From assembly GCA_947488175.1 (NCBI GenBank), contig CANKYO010000002.1, forward strand, positions 124,001 to 188,000: a stretch of 64,000 nucleotides of DNA. Direction: 5' to 3'. The notes under the pieces are model-generated. The model did no database searches, was not told where the DNA came from, and saw only the letters and a list, made by a program, of their open reading frames with translations. Source of the DNA: an uncultured Paracoccaceae bacterium (GTDB lineage Bacteria > Pseudomonadota > Alphaproteobacteria > Rhodobacterales > Rhodobacteraceae). Shown piece by piece: positions 23,742 through 32,767 of the stretch (its first letter is position 1; each line of letters begins with the position of its first letter). The translations under genes were made by a program, and so were the position numbers.

Positions 23742-26060
23742 CTATTCGCCGTAGGGGATCCAGATGTTTTTCACCTCGGTTGCCGCCTGCAGGTAACTCT
23801 GGGTATCCGGCGTCAGGGCTATCGCGTTGTTGACCCATGTCCGTTTGAGGTTTCCGGCGCTGGCTTTTTCGATTGCGCCCGAGAGGTCGCTTGAGGAAAA
23901 CGACCAGACCGCGTCAACGTCCAGATGTTTGGCGAGTGTCGGGGCGAGTTCTGCGTGGCTGCCGGTCAGGATGTTGACTACGCCTGCAGGCACGTCCGAC
24001 GTTTCTAGCACCTGATAGAAATCGCTGGCGGCCAGCGGGAAGGGTTCGCTGGCGACCATGATGGTCCGGTTGCCCATGGCGATGGCGGGGGCCATGGTTT
24101 CGATGAGCCCGGTCAGTGGTTTGGCATCGTCGCAAAGGATGCCGATGGTGCCGACGGGTTCTTTCATCGCCAGTGCCACGCCCCGGATCGGGACCCCATG
24201 CACCTGCCCGTCATATTTGTCGGCCCAGGCGGCATAGGTGAAGAGGGACCGGATGCTGGTTTCCACCTCGTCTGCGCCCGATCTATTGCCGGTCATATTG
24301 TTGATCCGGGTTGCAAATTCGTCGGCGCGGGCTGACAGGTTTTCGGCGATGTAATAGAGGATTTGCGCGCGCAGGTGGCCGGTGGTTTTCGACCAGCCTT
24401 TGGCTGCATTGCAGGCCTCAACCGCGTTGCGGATATCCTTGCGGTTCGCTTTGGAGGCGTGACCGAGCAATTTGCCCTTGGGGCTGTAGACCGGGGTGGA
24501 ATAGCCGCCATCGGGCCGCGCCTGTTTGCCGCCGATATAGAGCTTTGCTGTCCGATCCAGTGGGTCGGCGGGATGCCCGTCTTCTGTGGTGTAGGCGTCG
24601 ATTTTCCCCCGCGGCTTGGCGCTGGTTTTGGGTTTGGTGTAGCCTGAGAGCCCCTCCCACCCGCCTTCGCGCCCGAAGCCGCTTTCGCGCACACCGCCGA
24701 AACCGGCGGCGGCGTCCATCATGTTGGTGCCGTTCACCCAGACGATGCCTGCGGCCAGCTTCGGCGCGATATCGAGGGCGAGGTTGATGTTTTCTGACCA
24801 GACAGAGGAGGCCAGCCCGTAGCGGGTGTTGTTGGCGATTTCGACGGCTTCGGACGGGGTGCGGAAGGTTGTGGCGACAAGGACCGGGCCGAAGATTTCC
24901 TCTTGCATCAGGGTCGATGCGGGGGAGAGGCCGGTGATCAGGGTGGGTGGGTAGAAACAGCCTTCTGGCGCTTTGGTCTGATAGGTCGCGCCTTCGGTGT
25001 TGGCGCTGACCATTTTGCTGATCTGGTCAAGCTGTACCGGGTCGACGATGGCGCCGACGTCGATGCATTTGTCGAGCGGGTCGCCGATGCGCAGACCGTC
25101 CATGCGGGATTTGAGTTTGGTGTAGAACCGTTCGCTGATCCCTTCCTGCACCAGAAGGCGTGATCCGGCGCAGCAGACCTGGCCCTGGTTGAACCAGATC
25201 GCATCGACGAGGCCTTCGACGGCGCTATCCATGTCGGCGTCGTCGAAGACGATGTAGGGGGATTTGCCGCCGAGTTCGAGGGAGAGAGCCTTGCCCGATC
25301 CTGCGGTCGCTTCGCGGATCTTGCGGCCAACCTCGGTCGAGCCGGTAAAGGCGATTTTGTCGACCTCTGCGTTGACCAGCGCCGCACCTGTTTCGCCGTC
25401 GCCGGTGACGATGTTGACGACGCCGGGGGGCACGCCGGCCTCTGTACAGATTTCGGCGAATACCATGGCGCTGAGCGAGGTGTATTCGGCGGGTTTCAGG
25501 ACGACAGTGTTGCCCATGGCCAGTGCGGGTGCGATTTTCCAGGCGAGCATCAGCAGTGGGAAGTTCCACGGGATGATCTGCCCGCAGACGCCCAGCGGTT
25601 CGCGGTCGGGTAGTTCGGTGCGCATCAGCTGGGCGAAACCGGCGTGGTGGTAGAAGTGGCGGATGGCGAGGGGAACGTCGATGTCGCGGCTTTCGCGGAT
25701 CGGTTTGCCGTTGTCGAGTGTTTCCATGACGGCGAGCAGGCGGGAATGTTTCTGCAGGCCGCGTGCGATGGCATAAAGGACGCGGGCGCGTTTGTGCCCG
25801 GACTTGGCCCATGCAGGCTGCGCCTTGCGGGCGGCCTGCACAGCTGTGTCAATTTCCTCTGCCGTGCCTTTGGTCACGCCAGCCAGCTTTTCACCGGTGG
25901 CGGGGTTGTTGGAGGGGAAATCGTCGCGCAGCGGGCCCCATTTGCCGTTGATGTAGTGACCCGCGATGCCGCCACGATCGGCGAGCCATTGCAGCGCCTC
26001 TGCGCTGCTTTCGGGGGCGGGGCCGTAATCCATGGTGTCGAAGATTTCTTTGATGGTCAT
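23742..26060 (-). CDS. Two-domain aldehyde dehydrogenase, ALDH16-type
   Basis: The protein has 772 residues in two tandem aldehyde dehydrogenase domains. I start at the ATG at 26060 (MTIKEIFDTMDYGPAPES). The open frame continues upstream only through a GC-rich spacer. The N-terminal domain (about 1-480) has the catalytic Cys in NQGQVCCAGSRL, Glu in LELGGKSPYIVF, and NAD motifs FTGSTEVGRKI and IIPWNFPLLM. The C-terminal domain (about 500-772) keeps the fold (EPVGTIGILCDDAKPL) but has no catalytic cysteine. This matches ALDH16, whose bacterial structure is known from a Loktanella. Placed after deoC, it probably oxidises acetaldehyde from deoxyribose breakdown. Confidence 0.92.
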   Translation of the reverse strand: MTIKEIFDTMDYGPAPESSAEALQWLADRGGIAGHYINGKWGPLRDDFPSNNPATGEKLAGVTKGTAEEIDTAVQAARKAQPAWAKSGHKRARVLYAIARGLQKHSRLLAVMETLDNGKPIRESRDIDVPLAIRHFYHHAGFAQLMRTELPDREPLGVCGQIIPWNFPLLMLAWKIAPALAMGNTVVLKPAEYTSLSAMVFAEICTEAGVPPGVVNIVTGDGETGAALVNAEVDKIAFTGSTEVGRKIREATAGSGKALSLELGGKSPYIVFDDADMDSAVEGLVDAIWFNQGQVCCAGSRLLVQEGISERFYTKLKSRMDGLRIGDPLDKCIDVGAIVDPVQLDQISKMVSANTEGATYQTKAPEGCFYPPTLITGLSPASTLMQEEIFGPVLVATTFRTPSEAVEIANNTRYGLASSVWSENINLALDIAPKLAAGIVWVNGTNMMDAAAGFGGVRESGFGREGGWEGLSGYTKPKTSAKPRGKIDAYTTEDGHPADPLDRTAKLYIGGKQARPDGGYSTPVYSPKGKLLGHASKANRKDIRNAVEACNAAKGWSKTTGHLRAQILYYIAENLSARADEFATRINNMTGNRSGADEVETSIRSLFTYAAWADKYDGQVHGVPIRGVALAMKEPVGTIGILCDDAKPLTGLIETMAPAIAMGNRTIMVASEPFPLAASDFYQVLETSDVPAGVVNILTGSHAELAPTLAKHLDVDAVWSFSSSDLSGAIEKASAGNLKRTWVNNAIALTPDTQSYLQAATEVKNIWIPYGE

Positions 26061-26097
26061 TGCGTTGCTGCCAAAGTGCTGAGGGCGGCCCCGGACC

Positions 26098-26160
26098 GCG
26101 GGTGGGGGTGAAGCCCCCGCCCATGGGGGCGGTCGGGGGCTGCCCGGCGTGCCGCCGGGC
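26098..26160. repeat. GC-rich hairpins between deoC and the aldehyde dehydrogenase gene
   Basis: GGGGG and CCCCC (26104-26108, 26114-26118) form one stem. GCCCGGCG and CGCCGGGC (26142-26149, 26153-26160) form another with a three-base loop. There is no T-run on the transcribed strand, so a role in mRNA processing or stability within the operon is more likely than termination. Confidence 0.5.
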
Positions 26161-26184
26161 GGGACATATATGCAAGGATGCGGG

Positions 26185-27195
26185 TCATCCGATGGCATGC
26201 CGCCAGGACGCCGAATACGCGCCGGTGACGTGGTGTTCGAGTTGCCGTTCGATGTCGCCCAGCAGGCTGGAAGCGCCGAAGCGGAAAAGGTCGGGTTGCA
26301 GCCAGCGGTCGCCCAACTCGTCTTTGATCATGGACAGATAGACCAGCGCGTCCTTGGCTTTGCTGATCCCGCCGGCGGGTTTGTAGCCGACCTTGATGCC
26401 CGTCCGGTCCTGATAATCGCGGATCGCCCGGATCATCGTGAGCGTCACGGGAAGCGTCGCGTTGACGGGTTCCTTGCCGGTGGAGGTCTTGATGAAATCG
26501 GCCCCGGCCATCATGCAGACCAGCGATGCGCGGGCGACGTTGCGCAGGGTGCCGAGTTCGCCTGTGGCAAGGATGGCCTTGACATGGGCATCGCCGCAGG
26601 CCTCGCGCATTTCCTTCATCTCGTCATAAAGCGCCTGCCAGTTGCCGGTGAGCGCGTGTCGCCGGCTGATCACGATGTCGATTTCCTGCGCCCCCGCGAC
26701 GACGCTTTCTCCGATTTCCGCGATGCGCAGGTGGAAGGGTGACAGCCCGGCGGGAAAACCAGTGGAGACCGCAGCGACCGGGATGTTGGTTCCGGCCAGG
26801 GCATCAACTGCGGTGGGCACCATGTCGTGATAGACGCAAACAGCGCCGGTGGTCAGGCCCTGCATGCCGAGTGCTTCCAGCAGTGGTTGCGCGACAGGCT
26901 GGCGCGCCTTGGCACACAAGCGGCGCACGCGGCCTTCGCTGTCGTCCCCTGATAGGGTGGTCAGGTCCATCAGGCTGATCGCCTTGCAAAGCCATGCGGC
27001 CTGATGATCTTTCTTCACGCTGCGCCGTCCGGGCAGAGTAGCTGCGCGCCGTTCGATGGCGGATGTGTTGGCCTGCACGGCCATAACCCAGTCAAGATCG
27101 AGCGGGATGCCATCGTTGCGCTGTTCCTGGACCTGCGGCAGCTGGGTTGCGGTCAGCGAAGGGGAATGAGTCGTCTGCAAGGGGACCTCCTGCAT
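26185..27195 (-). CDS. deoC: Deoxyribose-phosphate aldolase
   Basis: This class I aldolase cleaves deoxyribose 5-phosphate to acetaldehyde and glyceraldehyde 3-phosphate. It has up to 336 residues, the long form of DeoC. The Schiff-base lysine is in AGADFIKTSTGK, the second active-site lysine in GIKVGYKPAGGISKA, and the aspartate region is MDLTTLSGDDSEGRV. I give the start as the ATG at 27195. A TTG at 27180, four bases behind AGGAGGT, is also possible. The upstream regulator gene ends about 60 bases away and the ALDH gene follows, so one transcript is likely. The acetaldehyde product links it to the ALDH. Confidence 0.94.
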   Translation of the reverse strand: MQEVPLQTTHSPSLTATQLPQVQEQRNDGIPLDLDWVMAVQANTSAIERRAATLPGRRSVKKDHQAAWLCKAISLMDLTTLSGDDSEGRVRRLCAKARQPVAQPLLEALGMQGLTTGAVCVYHDMVPTAVDALAGTNIPVAAVSTGFPAGLSPFHLRIAEIGESVVAGAQEIDIVISRRHALTGNWQALYDEMKEMREACGDAHVKAILATGELGTLRNVARASLVCMMAGADFIKTSTGKEPVNATLPVTLTMIRAIRDYQDRTGIKVGYKPAGGISKAKDALVYLSMIKDELGDRWLQPDLFRFGASSLLGDIERQLEHHVTGAYSASWRHAIG

Positions 27196-27255
27196 TGCCG
27201 GGATAGCGTGGCATGCTGCCGGGTTCTTGGCAAGTTTTGACCGTTTGGTCAAATA

Positions 27256-28089
27256 CTATGTCGGTTGCACGACGTGACGTTGATATTTCTGCCGGTATTG
27301 CAGGGGTGTCAGGCCATGGGCCGTACGGAAAAGTTTGTGGAAATGCGACATGTTGGGGATGCCGCAATCGGCCGCGATCTGCGCGACGGGATCCCCGTCG
27401 GTGGTCAGCGCGCGGGCGGCATGGGCCATGCGCAGCCGGTTGATATAGTCGGACGGAGTCACGCCCATGACTTTGCGCATGGTCCGGCTGACATGCGGAT
27501 GCGCCTTGCCAGTCAGGGCCACGAGGCCGGCGGAGCCATCGCGAAAGACCGCCGGATCCTTGGCCGCGGTGCAGGCGGCCGTCAGCCATGCGGGCGCGTC
27601 ATCCGGATAGGTGTCGGCGGTCAGATCGGCGCAGAGCGGCAGCAGAAATGCCTCTGCCGCGAGGGTGTCGCAGGCGCTGCGTTCCAGTTGCACGGCGGCG
27701 TGGTTGAGTGCGGCGAGTTGCCGGATGTCACGCCGGGTTTGGACCGGGCCGCCGGATGACCAGAACAGATGGCCCTTGAGGCCGGGATGCCGTTTGGCCA
27801 ATGCCTTGACCGTTGTCGGGTGAATGCAGAGCGAGACGACAAGCGCGTGTTCCCCGCGCCCCTGTATTGCGTGCGGTTGGCCCGGCTGCAGAAAGATCAC
27901 ATCGCCTTCGCGCAGTGTGTCGCCCCCGTCTGGCAGATGATGGCGGACCGTGCCATTCTGCACCCAGAACAGTTCATAAAAGTCATGGTCGTGCAGCGAT
28001 TTCGGCCGCGCTGTGGTCAGCGTGGCCCGCGTCAGGCGAATCTGCGCATCGTTCTGCAGGATGCCGCGATGGTGCAGTTTGTGGATCAT
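27256..28089 (-). CDS. AraC-family transcriptional regulator with N-terminal cupin domain
   Basis: The protein has 277 residues. The N-terminal cupin (HDHDFYELFWVQNGTVRHHL, REGDVIFLQPGQPHAI) probably senses a sugar or nucleoside. The C-terminal part holds two HTH motifs (GLVALTGKAHPHVSRTMRKV and DPVAQIAADCGIPNMSHFHKLF), ending in the typical GLTPLQYRQKY. It directly precedes deoC and the ALDH gene on the same strand, so it is most likely their regulator. Its ATG lies in an AT-rich 150-base region shared with rpe, where both promoters should sit. Confidence 0.9.
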   Translation of the reverse strand: MIHKLHHRGILQNDAQIRLTRATLTTARPKSLHDHDFYELFWVQNGTVRHHLPDGGDTLREGDVIFLQPGQPHAIQGRGEHALVVSLCIHPTTVKALAKRHPGLKGHLFWSSGGPVQTRRDIRQLAALNHAAVQLERSACDTLAAEAFLLPLCADLTADTYPDDAPAWLTAACTAAKDPAVFRDGSAGLVALTGKAHPHVSRTMRKVMGVTPSDYINRLRMAHAARALTTDGDPVAQIAADCGIPNMSHFHKLFRTAHGLTPLQYRQKYQRHVVQPT

Positions 28090-28243
28090 GGCTTAAAATA
28101 GCACATGATAATTATAAATACAGCATCAAAAAATCAAATTCGCATAAAAATAGCGACTTGGGTCGCGCGGCGGTTAATCGCCGGGTGACAATGCCGATGA
28201 TGCGCGCTATTGCCCGGACGCGCCAATATTGAAGGGAAGCCCC

Positions 28244-28924
28244 ATGTCCTTTGACCGTTCGATCAAGATCGCCCCGTCCATCCTGTCCGCCGATTTCGCC
28301 AATTTCGGTGCCGAGTGTGAGGCGATCGAGGCGCAGGGCGCCGATTGGGTCCATGTGGATGTCATGGACGGCCATTTCGTGCCCAACATTACTTTTGGTC
28401 CGGCAACCTGTGCCGCCATCCGTCCGCATATCAAGACGGTCATGGACGTCCATCTGATGATCGCCCCGGTCGATCCGTACATCGAAGCGTTTGCGAAGGC
28501 CGGTGCTGATATCATCACCGCCCATGTGGAGGCTGGCCCGCATATCCACCGCACGGTGCAGGCCATTCGTGGGGCCGGTGCCAAGGCGGGCATCGCGCTG
28601 AACCCCGGCACGCCAGCGTCTGCCGTGGCCGAGCTGCTGGATATGATTGATCTGGTCTGCGTGATGACCGTGAACCCCGGGTTCGGGGGGCAGAAATTCA
28701 TCGACATGACCGCCAAGGTTCGCGCGTTGCGCGACATGATCGGCGACAGGCCCATCCATATCGAAATTGACGGTGGTGTTGATCCGACAACCGCACCATT
28801 GGTGGCCGCCGCAGGGGCCGACGTGTTGGTCGCGGGCTCTGCCGTGTTTCGGGGCGGGTCGGTGACTGACCCAGCACCTTATGGGGCCAACATCCGGGCG
28901 ATCCGCGCGGCGGCGGAAGCCTAA
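28244..28924 (+). CDS. rpe: Ribulose-phosphate 3-epimerase
   Basis: This enzyme interconverts ribulose 5-phosphate and xylulose 5-phosphate in the pentose phosphate pathway. It is a 226-residue TIM barrel starting at the ATG at 28244 behind GAAGGGA. Conserved blocks are [31 protein letters not shown] (metal-binding His and Asp), [26 protein letters not shown] and [13 protein letters not shown]. Length and motifs are fully normal. It is transcribed away from the AraC-deoC operon. A link between deoxyribose and pentose metabolism is suggestive only. Confidence 0.97.
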   Translation: MSFDRSIKIAPSILSADFANFGAECEAIEAQGADWVHVDVMDGHFVPNITFGPATCAAIRPHIKTVMDVHLMIAPVDPYIEAFAKAGADIITAHVEAGPHIHRTVQAIRGAGAKAGIALNPGTPASAVAELLDMIDLVCVMTVNPGFGGQKFIDMTAKVRALRDMIGDRPIHIEIDGGVDPTTAPLVAAAGADVLVAGSAVFRGGSVTDPAPYGANIRAIRAAAEA

Positions 28925-29018
28925 AGCGCCATATCTCTACGCAAAATCTGCACACTTGTACAAGCTGGTCTGCACGCTGCTGTCCTAGCCATGGCTCTCA
29001 AAAGACGTGAGAGGGACA

Positions 29019-30443
29019 ATGATGGTTGTGAGAGGCGTGCCAGAGCGGTTGGCAAAGGATGCGTGGTGGCTGGATGAGGGCGGGGCGAACCCGATCAGGT
29101 GGTTGCCCGGGGGGCTGTTATTGGCGGCAGTTGCGCTGGCCGATGCGCTGATCTGGAATGTGTCGGCGGGTCTGGGTCTGATCGTCTGGATTGTGGCCGT
29201 CGGCGCGACGGCACAGATCATCCTTTGGAACAAGGTCAGCCTGCGCCGCAGTCTGGCAGCTTGGGCCACCTTGCTAATATCGCTGATCCCGGCGGTGGAA
29301 CTGGTTCAGGCGCTTTCGATCCTCTTTGCAGTGTCCGGCCTGTTGGCATTTGCCGCGATCATGTCGCTGGGCCGGTGGGATGTGCCCGCGATCTTGCGCG
29401 CCATGCTGCGGTTTCCGGGTGCCGGTGTGTTGCAGGACCTGCGCGATGTCAGGGGCTTGCGCGTGTCCGCCCCGTCGGCTGGGACGATCAAGGCAGGCTT
29501 GCGTGACTGGCTGATGCCGCTTGGGATCGGCGCGGTGTTTGTCGTGCTGATGGCCGCGGCAAACCCAGTGGTCGATGTCTGGCTGCAGCGGCTTGGTGCA
29601 TTTGATTCCGGTGTTTCGCTGAGTTTTAGCCGTTTGGCGTTTTGGGCTGTTGTGTTGCGCGTTGTCTGGCCGTTCCTGCGCCTGTCGGCCTTGGCAGAGG
29701 CACTGGGCCGTGCCCCTGCCAGCCGAACCCGCGTCTGGCGCAGTGGGCTGCTGAACGACCGGTCGGTGCTGCGTGCATTGGTGCTGTTCAACCTGATCTT
29801 TGCCGTGCAGACCTTGCTGGATGTCGGCTACCTTTGGGGCGGCGTCGCCTTGCCGGAAGGGATGACTTATGCGGATTATGCCCATCGCGGGGCCTATCCG
29901 CTCTTGGCGACCGCTTTACTGGCGGGGTTGTTCGCCCTGCTGGCGCAGCCGTTTCTGGAGGCGCGGCCGGTGCTGCGCGCATTGCTCTATCTTTGGGTGG
30001 CGCAGACGGTCTTGCTGGTGATCTCCTCGATCCTGCGGCTGGATCTGTATGTGGACGCCTATGGGCTGACACGGCTGCGCTTTGCAGCGTTCATCTGGAT
30101 GGTTCTGGTGGCGCTGGGGCTGGTGTTGATGATCATGCAGATGATCGGTCGTCAGTCTGTGGGATGGTTCATGTTGCGTGCGGCCGGGCTGGGGCTGATC
30201 GCGCTTTACATAGTGTCGTTGGTCAATTTGGATGGTTTCATCGCCCGGCATAACCTGGCTGCGGGTAAGGCGGACCCCTACTATCTGTGTCACCTCAGCG
30301 AAGGTGCGGCACCGGCGATTGTGGCGGATGGCCAGTTGATCTGCGGGTACAAGGTGAGCGCCCCGGATGACTGGCGCGAATGGGGGTTCCGGAATGCAAG
30401 GCTCCGCCGTAGTTTGGCGGCAATGAATGAGGTGCAGGGATGA
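29019..30443 (+). CDS. DUF4173/DUF4153-type polytopic membrane protein
   Basis: The protein has about 475 residues with ten or more membrane helices. I start at the ATG pair at 29019/29022 behind GAGGGA. A GTG at 29007 is possible. The segment GMTYADYAHRGAYPLLATALL is the characteristic block of DUF4173 proteins, and the C-terminal region carries YYLCHLSEGAAPAI and WREWGFRNARLRRSLA. Function is unknown. It overlaps the response regulator by four bases, so it is coupled to the two-component pair and may be its input or target. DUF4173 proteins next to such regulators are a recurrent pairing in my recollection. Confidence 0.78.
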   Translation: MMVVRGVPERLAKDAWWLDEGGANPIRWLPGGLLLAAVALADALIWNVSAGLGLIVWIVAVGATAQIILWNKVSLRRSLAAWATLLISLIPAVELVQALSILFAVSGLLAFAAIMSLGRWDVPAILRAMLRFPGAGVLQDLRDVRGLRVSAPSAGTIKAGLRDWLMPLGIGAVFVVLMAAANPVVDVWLQRLGAFDSGVSLSFSRLAFWAVVLRVVWPFLRLSALAEALGRAPASRTRVWRSGLLNDRSVLRALVLFNLIFAVQTLLDVGYLWGGVALPEGMTYADYAHRGAYPLLATALLAGLFALLAQPFLEARPVLRALLYLWVAQTVLLVISSILRLDLYVDAYGLTRLRFAAFIWMVLVALGLVLMIMQMIGRQSVGWFMLRAAGLGLIALYIVSLVNLDGFIARHNLAAGKADPYYLCHLSEGAAPAIVADGQLICGYKVSAPDDWREWGFRNARLRRSLAAMNEVQG

Positions 30444-31129
30444 GTGGTCAGATACTGGTCGCCGATGATGACGGACAGATCCGCGATGTGGTGCGGATCG
30501 CGCTGGGGCAGGCGGGGTTCACGGTGGCCGAGGCGGCGGATGGCCAGCAGGCGCTGGAAATGGCGCGCAGCCTGACCCCCGATCTGATCGTGCTGGATAT
30601 CGGGATGCCGGAAATGGACGGGCTGGCGGTATGTCGCGAGTTGCGCAAATCCTCTGACGTGCCGGTGGTGTTTCTGACAGCCCACGGGGACGAGATTGAC
30701 CGGGTTGTCGGGCTGGAACTGGGTGCGGATGATTATGTGCCCAAGCCATTTTCCCCGCGCGAGCTAGTGGCGCGGGTACGTGCGATACTGAAGCGCGCGT
30801 CCCCTGCGCAGGCGGCCCAGGTGGTGATGCGCCGCGGGGTGCTGAGCATCGATCCGGACCGTCACCTGTGCCATGTACAGGATGCGCCTGTCACCCTGAC
30901 ATCCCGCGAGATGGAACTGGTCGTGCATCTGATGCGCCGCCCCGACAATGTGATGTCGCGCCCGCAACTGGTCGATGCGATCTATGGCACCAATGTGCAT
31001 GTCAGCGACCGGACCATGGACAGCCATCTGCGTAATCTGCGGGGCAAACTGGCAAAGGCCGGATGTGTGGATGCGATTGAAACCGTGCATGGGGTTGGTA
31101 TCCGGATGGGTGCATGCCGCGCCGGGTAA
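30440..31129 (+). CDS. OmpR-family response regulator (CreB-like)
   Basis: The protein has 229 residues. The receiver domain has the acidic pair DDDG, the phospho-acceptor Asp in VLDIGMPEMDG, and the conserved Thr and Lys in FLTAHGDEID and YVPKPFSPREL. The C-terminal winged helix follows from about residue 130 (HVQDAPVTLTSREMELVVHL, VSDRTMDSHLRNLRGKL). It overlaps the upstream membrane-protein gene by four bases and the kinase gene by 16. The pair resembles CreBC, but the target genes are not evident here. Confidence 0.93.
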   Translation: MSGQILVADDDGQIRDVVRIALGQAGFTVAEAADGQQALEMARSLTPDLIVLDIGMPEMDGLAVCRELRKSSDVPVVFLTAHGDEIDRVVGLELGADDYVPKPFSPRELVARVRAILKRASPAQAAQVVMRRGVLSIDPDRHLCHVQDAPVTLTSREMELVVHLMRRPDNVMSRPQLVDAIYGTNVHVSDRTMDSHLRNLRGKLAKAGCVDAIETVHGVGIRMGACRAG

Positions 31130-32037
31130 TCCGGAAATGGCGCCCGCCACTGGCCTTTGTGCTGGGGGGGACGCTGGCGGCGGTGTTTTTCCTGCCGATC
31201 ATCGGCATCGCCTATTTCCGGCTGGCCGGGGGCATTCTGGGTTGGGCCGAAACCAGCTGGATGATCGCCTGGATGGCGTTTGTGGCGACGGCGGTGCTGG
31301 GCTATCTCTTGTGGCGGCTGGTGCTGCAACCGGTGCGCGCCTTGACGACCTATGCCCAAAGCGAAGGCGAGGCCGAGGTGCCGGAGCATTTCGGCACGCC
31401 GGAGTTTTCCGATCTGGGACAGGCGGTGATCGGCATGACATCGAACTTGCGAGGCCGCGAGGCGGTGCTGCGGTCCTATGCGGATCATGTGACGCATGAA
31501 TTGAAATCGCCGCTGACCGTGATCCGGGGCGCGGCGGAACTGCTGGATGATCCGGGGCTGGCAGATGCGGACCGGGCCAGGATGCTGGGCAATATTGGCG
31601 AGGCCGTGGGTCGGATGGAGGCGCTGCTGGATGGCCAGCGCGCGCTTGCCCGTGCGCAGGAACCGATGCCGCCGGGGGAATGTGTGTTGTCAGAGGTTTT
31701 GGCAGATCATGACGTGGTTTTGCCGCGTGATGGGACCGTGCCGCTGCCACAAGAGGTGATGGACCTGGTGGCGACCCATCTGATCGGGAATGCGCGCGCG
31801 CATGGGGCCAGTGCGGTGACATTCGATCTGCAAGGTGACCGGCTGCGGGTCAGCGATGACGGGCCGGGGATATCGGAGGGGAACAGGGACCGGGTGTTCG
31901 ATCCGTTCTTTACCACGCGGCGCGAGGATGGCGGGACAGGGATGGGCCTGCCGATTGTGCGCCGGATGTTGCAGGCGCAAGGGGCGGAGATCGTGCTGCG
32001 CGATGGCGCTGGAGCGGTCTTCGAGATCAGGTTCTGA
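31114..32037 (+). CDS. Sensor histidine kinase (CreC-like)
   Basis: This is a short 307-residue kinase. Two membrane helices lie near residues 10-33 and 45-67 with almost no periplasmic domain between them, so it probably senses through the membrane or a partner protein. An HAMP-like linker follows, then the H-box HELKSPLTVIRGAAELL, N-box LIGNARAHGA, G1 VSDDGPGIS and G2 GGTGMGLPIVRRM. The lack of a sensor domain fits an input from the DUF4173 protein in the same operon, which is an inference. It overlaps the response-regulator gene by 16 bases. Confidence 0.92.
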   Translation: MPRRVIRKWRPPLAFVLGGTLAAVFFLPIIGIAYFRLAGGILGWAETSWMIAWMAFVATAVLGYLLWRLVLQPVRALTTYAQSEGEAEVPEHFGTPEFSDLGQAVIGMTSNLRGREAVLRSYADHVTHELKSPLTVIRGAAELLDDPGLADADRARMLGNIGEAVGRMEALLDGQRALARAQEPMPPGECVLSEVLADHDVVLPRDGTVPLPQEVMDLVATHLIGNARAHGASAVTFDLQGDRLRVSDDGPGISEGNRDRVFDPFFTTRREDGGTGMGLPIVRRMLQAQGAEIVLRDGAGAVFEIRF

Positions 32038-32136
32038 TGGGTGAACTCACACAACCTACGCATACTGCAAAGCCCAGATAGCGTGCGAGAGATGAAAACG
32101 CTGACATAGAAATTCCTTCTATTACCTATTACCAGA

Positions 32137-32754
32137 TCAAATCTGGTCGTACTTCTTGAAGCCGAAGCCTGTGAAATCCGCTGCCGCTAAGGCATCGAAC
32201 AATTCGTTGCTGACCAAACGGCCAATATTAAAACGATCATTCCAGGCATGATGAGAACCAATTTTACTGGAATCATAAATTACTCGATCATTACCATCAT
32301 AAGCTGGCATGTACTTTGCATCCCCAACCAAAGGCGGCACGCAAAGGTCCTTTGCAAGTGTGTCGAGACGATTACAGATGTAGAATATGTAACGTTCAGC
32401 GATGACTTTGCCGCGCTGTTCGATCTGTATGGGAAAGAACTGATGAACGTCCGGCTCAAAGCTCTCCACAATTTCCTTGAAACGCTCCGTGACGAGCAAA
32501 CCGCCACCCCAAATATTACGGACATCGTGAAGTGGGCGACGCTCGTTTCCCTTTCTTCGTAACCGCGTCGGCATATAGGTTGGGTCAACAGGCCGACCAC
32601 TGTACCCACCGCTGAACGTCACCGAGTATTTGCCATCAAGGCTGGTGTCTTTCAGTTCGAGTTTCTTGTAGTCGCCATCAATCGGTTCAAGTATTTCTTC
32701 ATGCTTCAGCTCCACGCGCGGATCACGGCCACCACCTGCAATATGGTAAGGCAT
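32137..32754 (-). CDS. Imm11/DUF1629-type immunity protein, no toxin gene nearby
   Basis: The protein has 205 residues and its composition is clearly AT-richer than its neighbours. The segment NIWGGGLLVTERFKEIVESF, then EPDVHQFFPIQI, the helix RYIFYICNRLDTL and the C-terminal NRFN..LFDALAAADFTGFGFKKY match my recollection of the DUF1629 (Imm11, MXAN_0049-type) immunity family of polymorphic toxin systems. It lies 13 bases after malG with its own AAAGGAC site, so it would be the last gene of the maltose operon. No toxin gene is adjacent, so it looks like an orphan acquired by transfer. Confidence 0.72.
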   Translation of the reverse strand: MPYHIAGGGRDPRVELKHEEILEPIDGDYKKLELKDTSLDGKYSVTFSGGYSGRPVDPTYMPTRLRRKGNERRPLHDVRNIWGGGLLVTERFKEIVESFEPDVHQFFPIQIEQRGKVIAERYIFYICNRLDTLAKDLCVPPLVGDAKYMPAYDGNDRVIYDSSKIGSHHAWNDRFNIGRLVSNELFDALAAADFTGFGFKKYDQI

Positions 32755-32767
32755 CTATTTGTCCTTT

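Noticed and set aside
26061..26198. Longer start for the two-domain ALDH
   Set aside because: The extra 46 codons are Pro/Gly-rich translation of GC-rich hairpins, while MTIKEIF is the natural N terminus.
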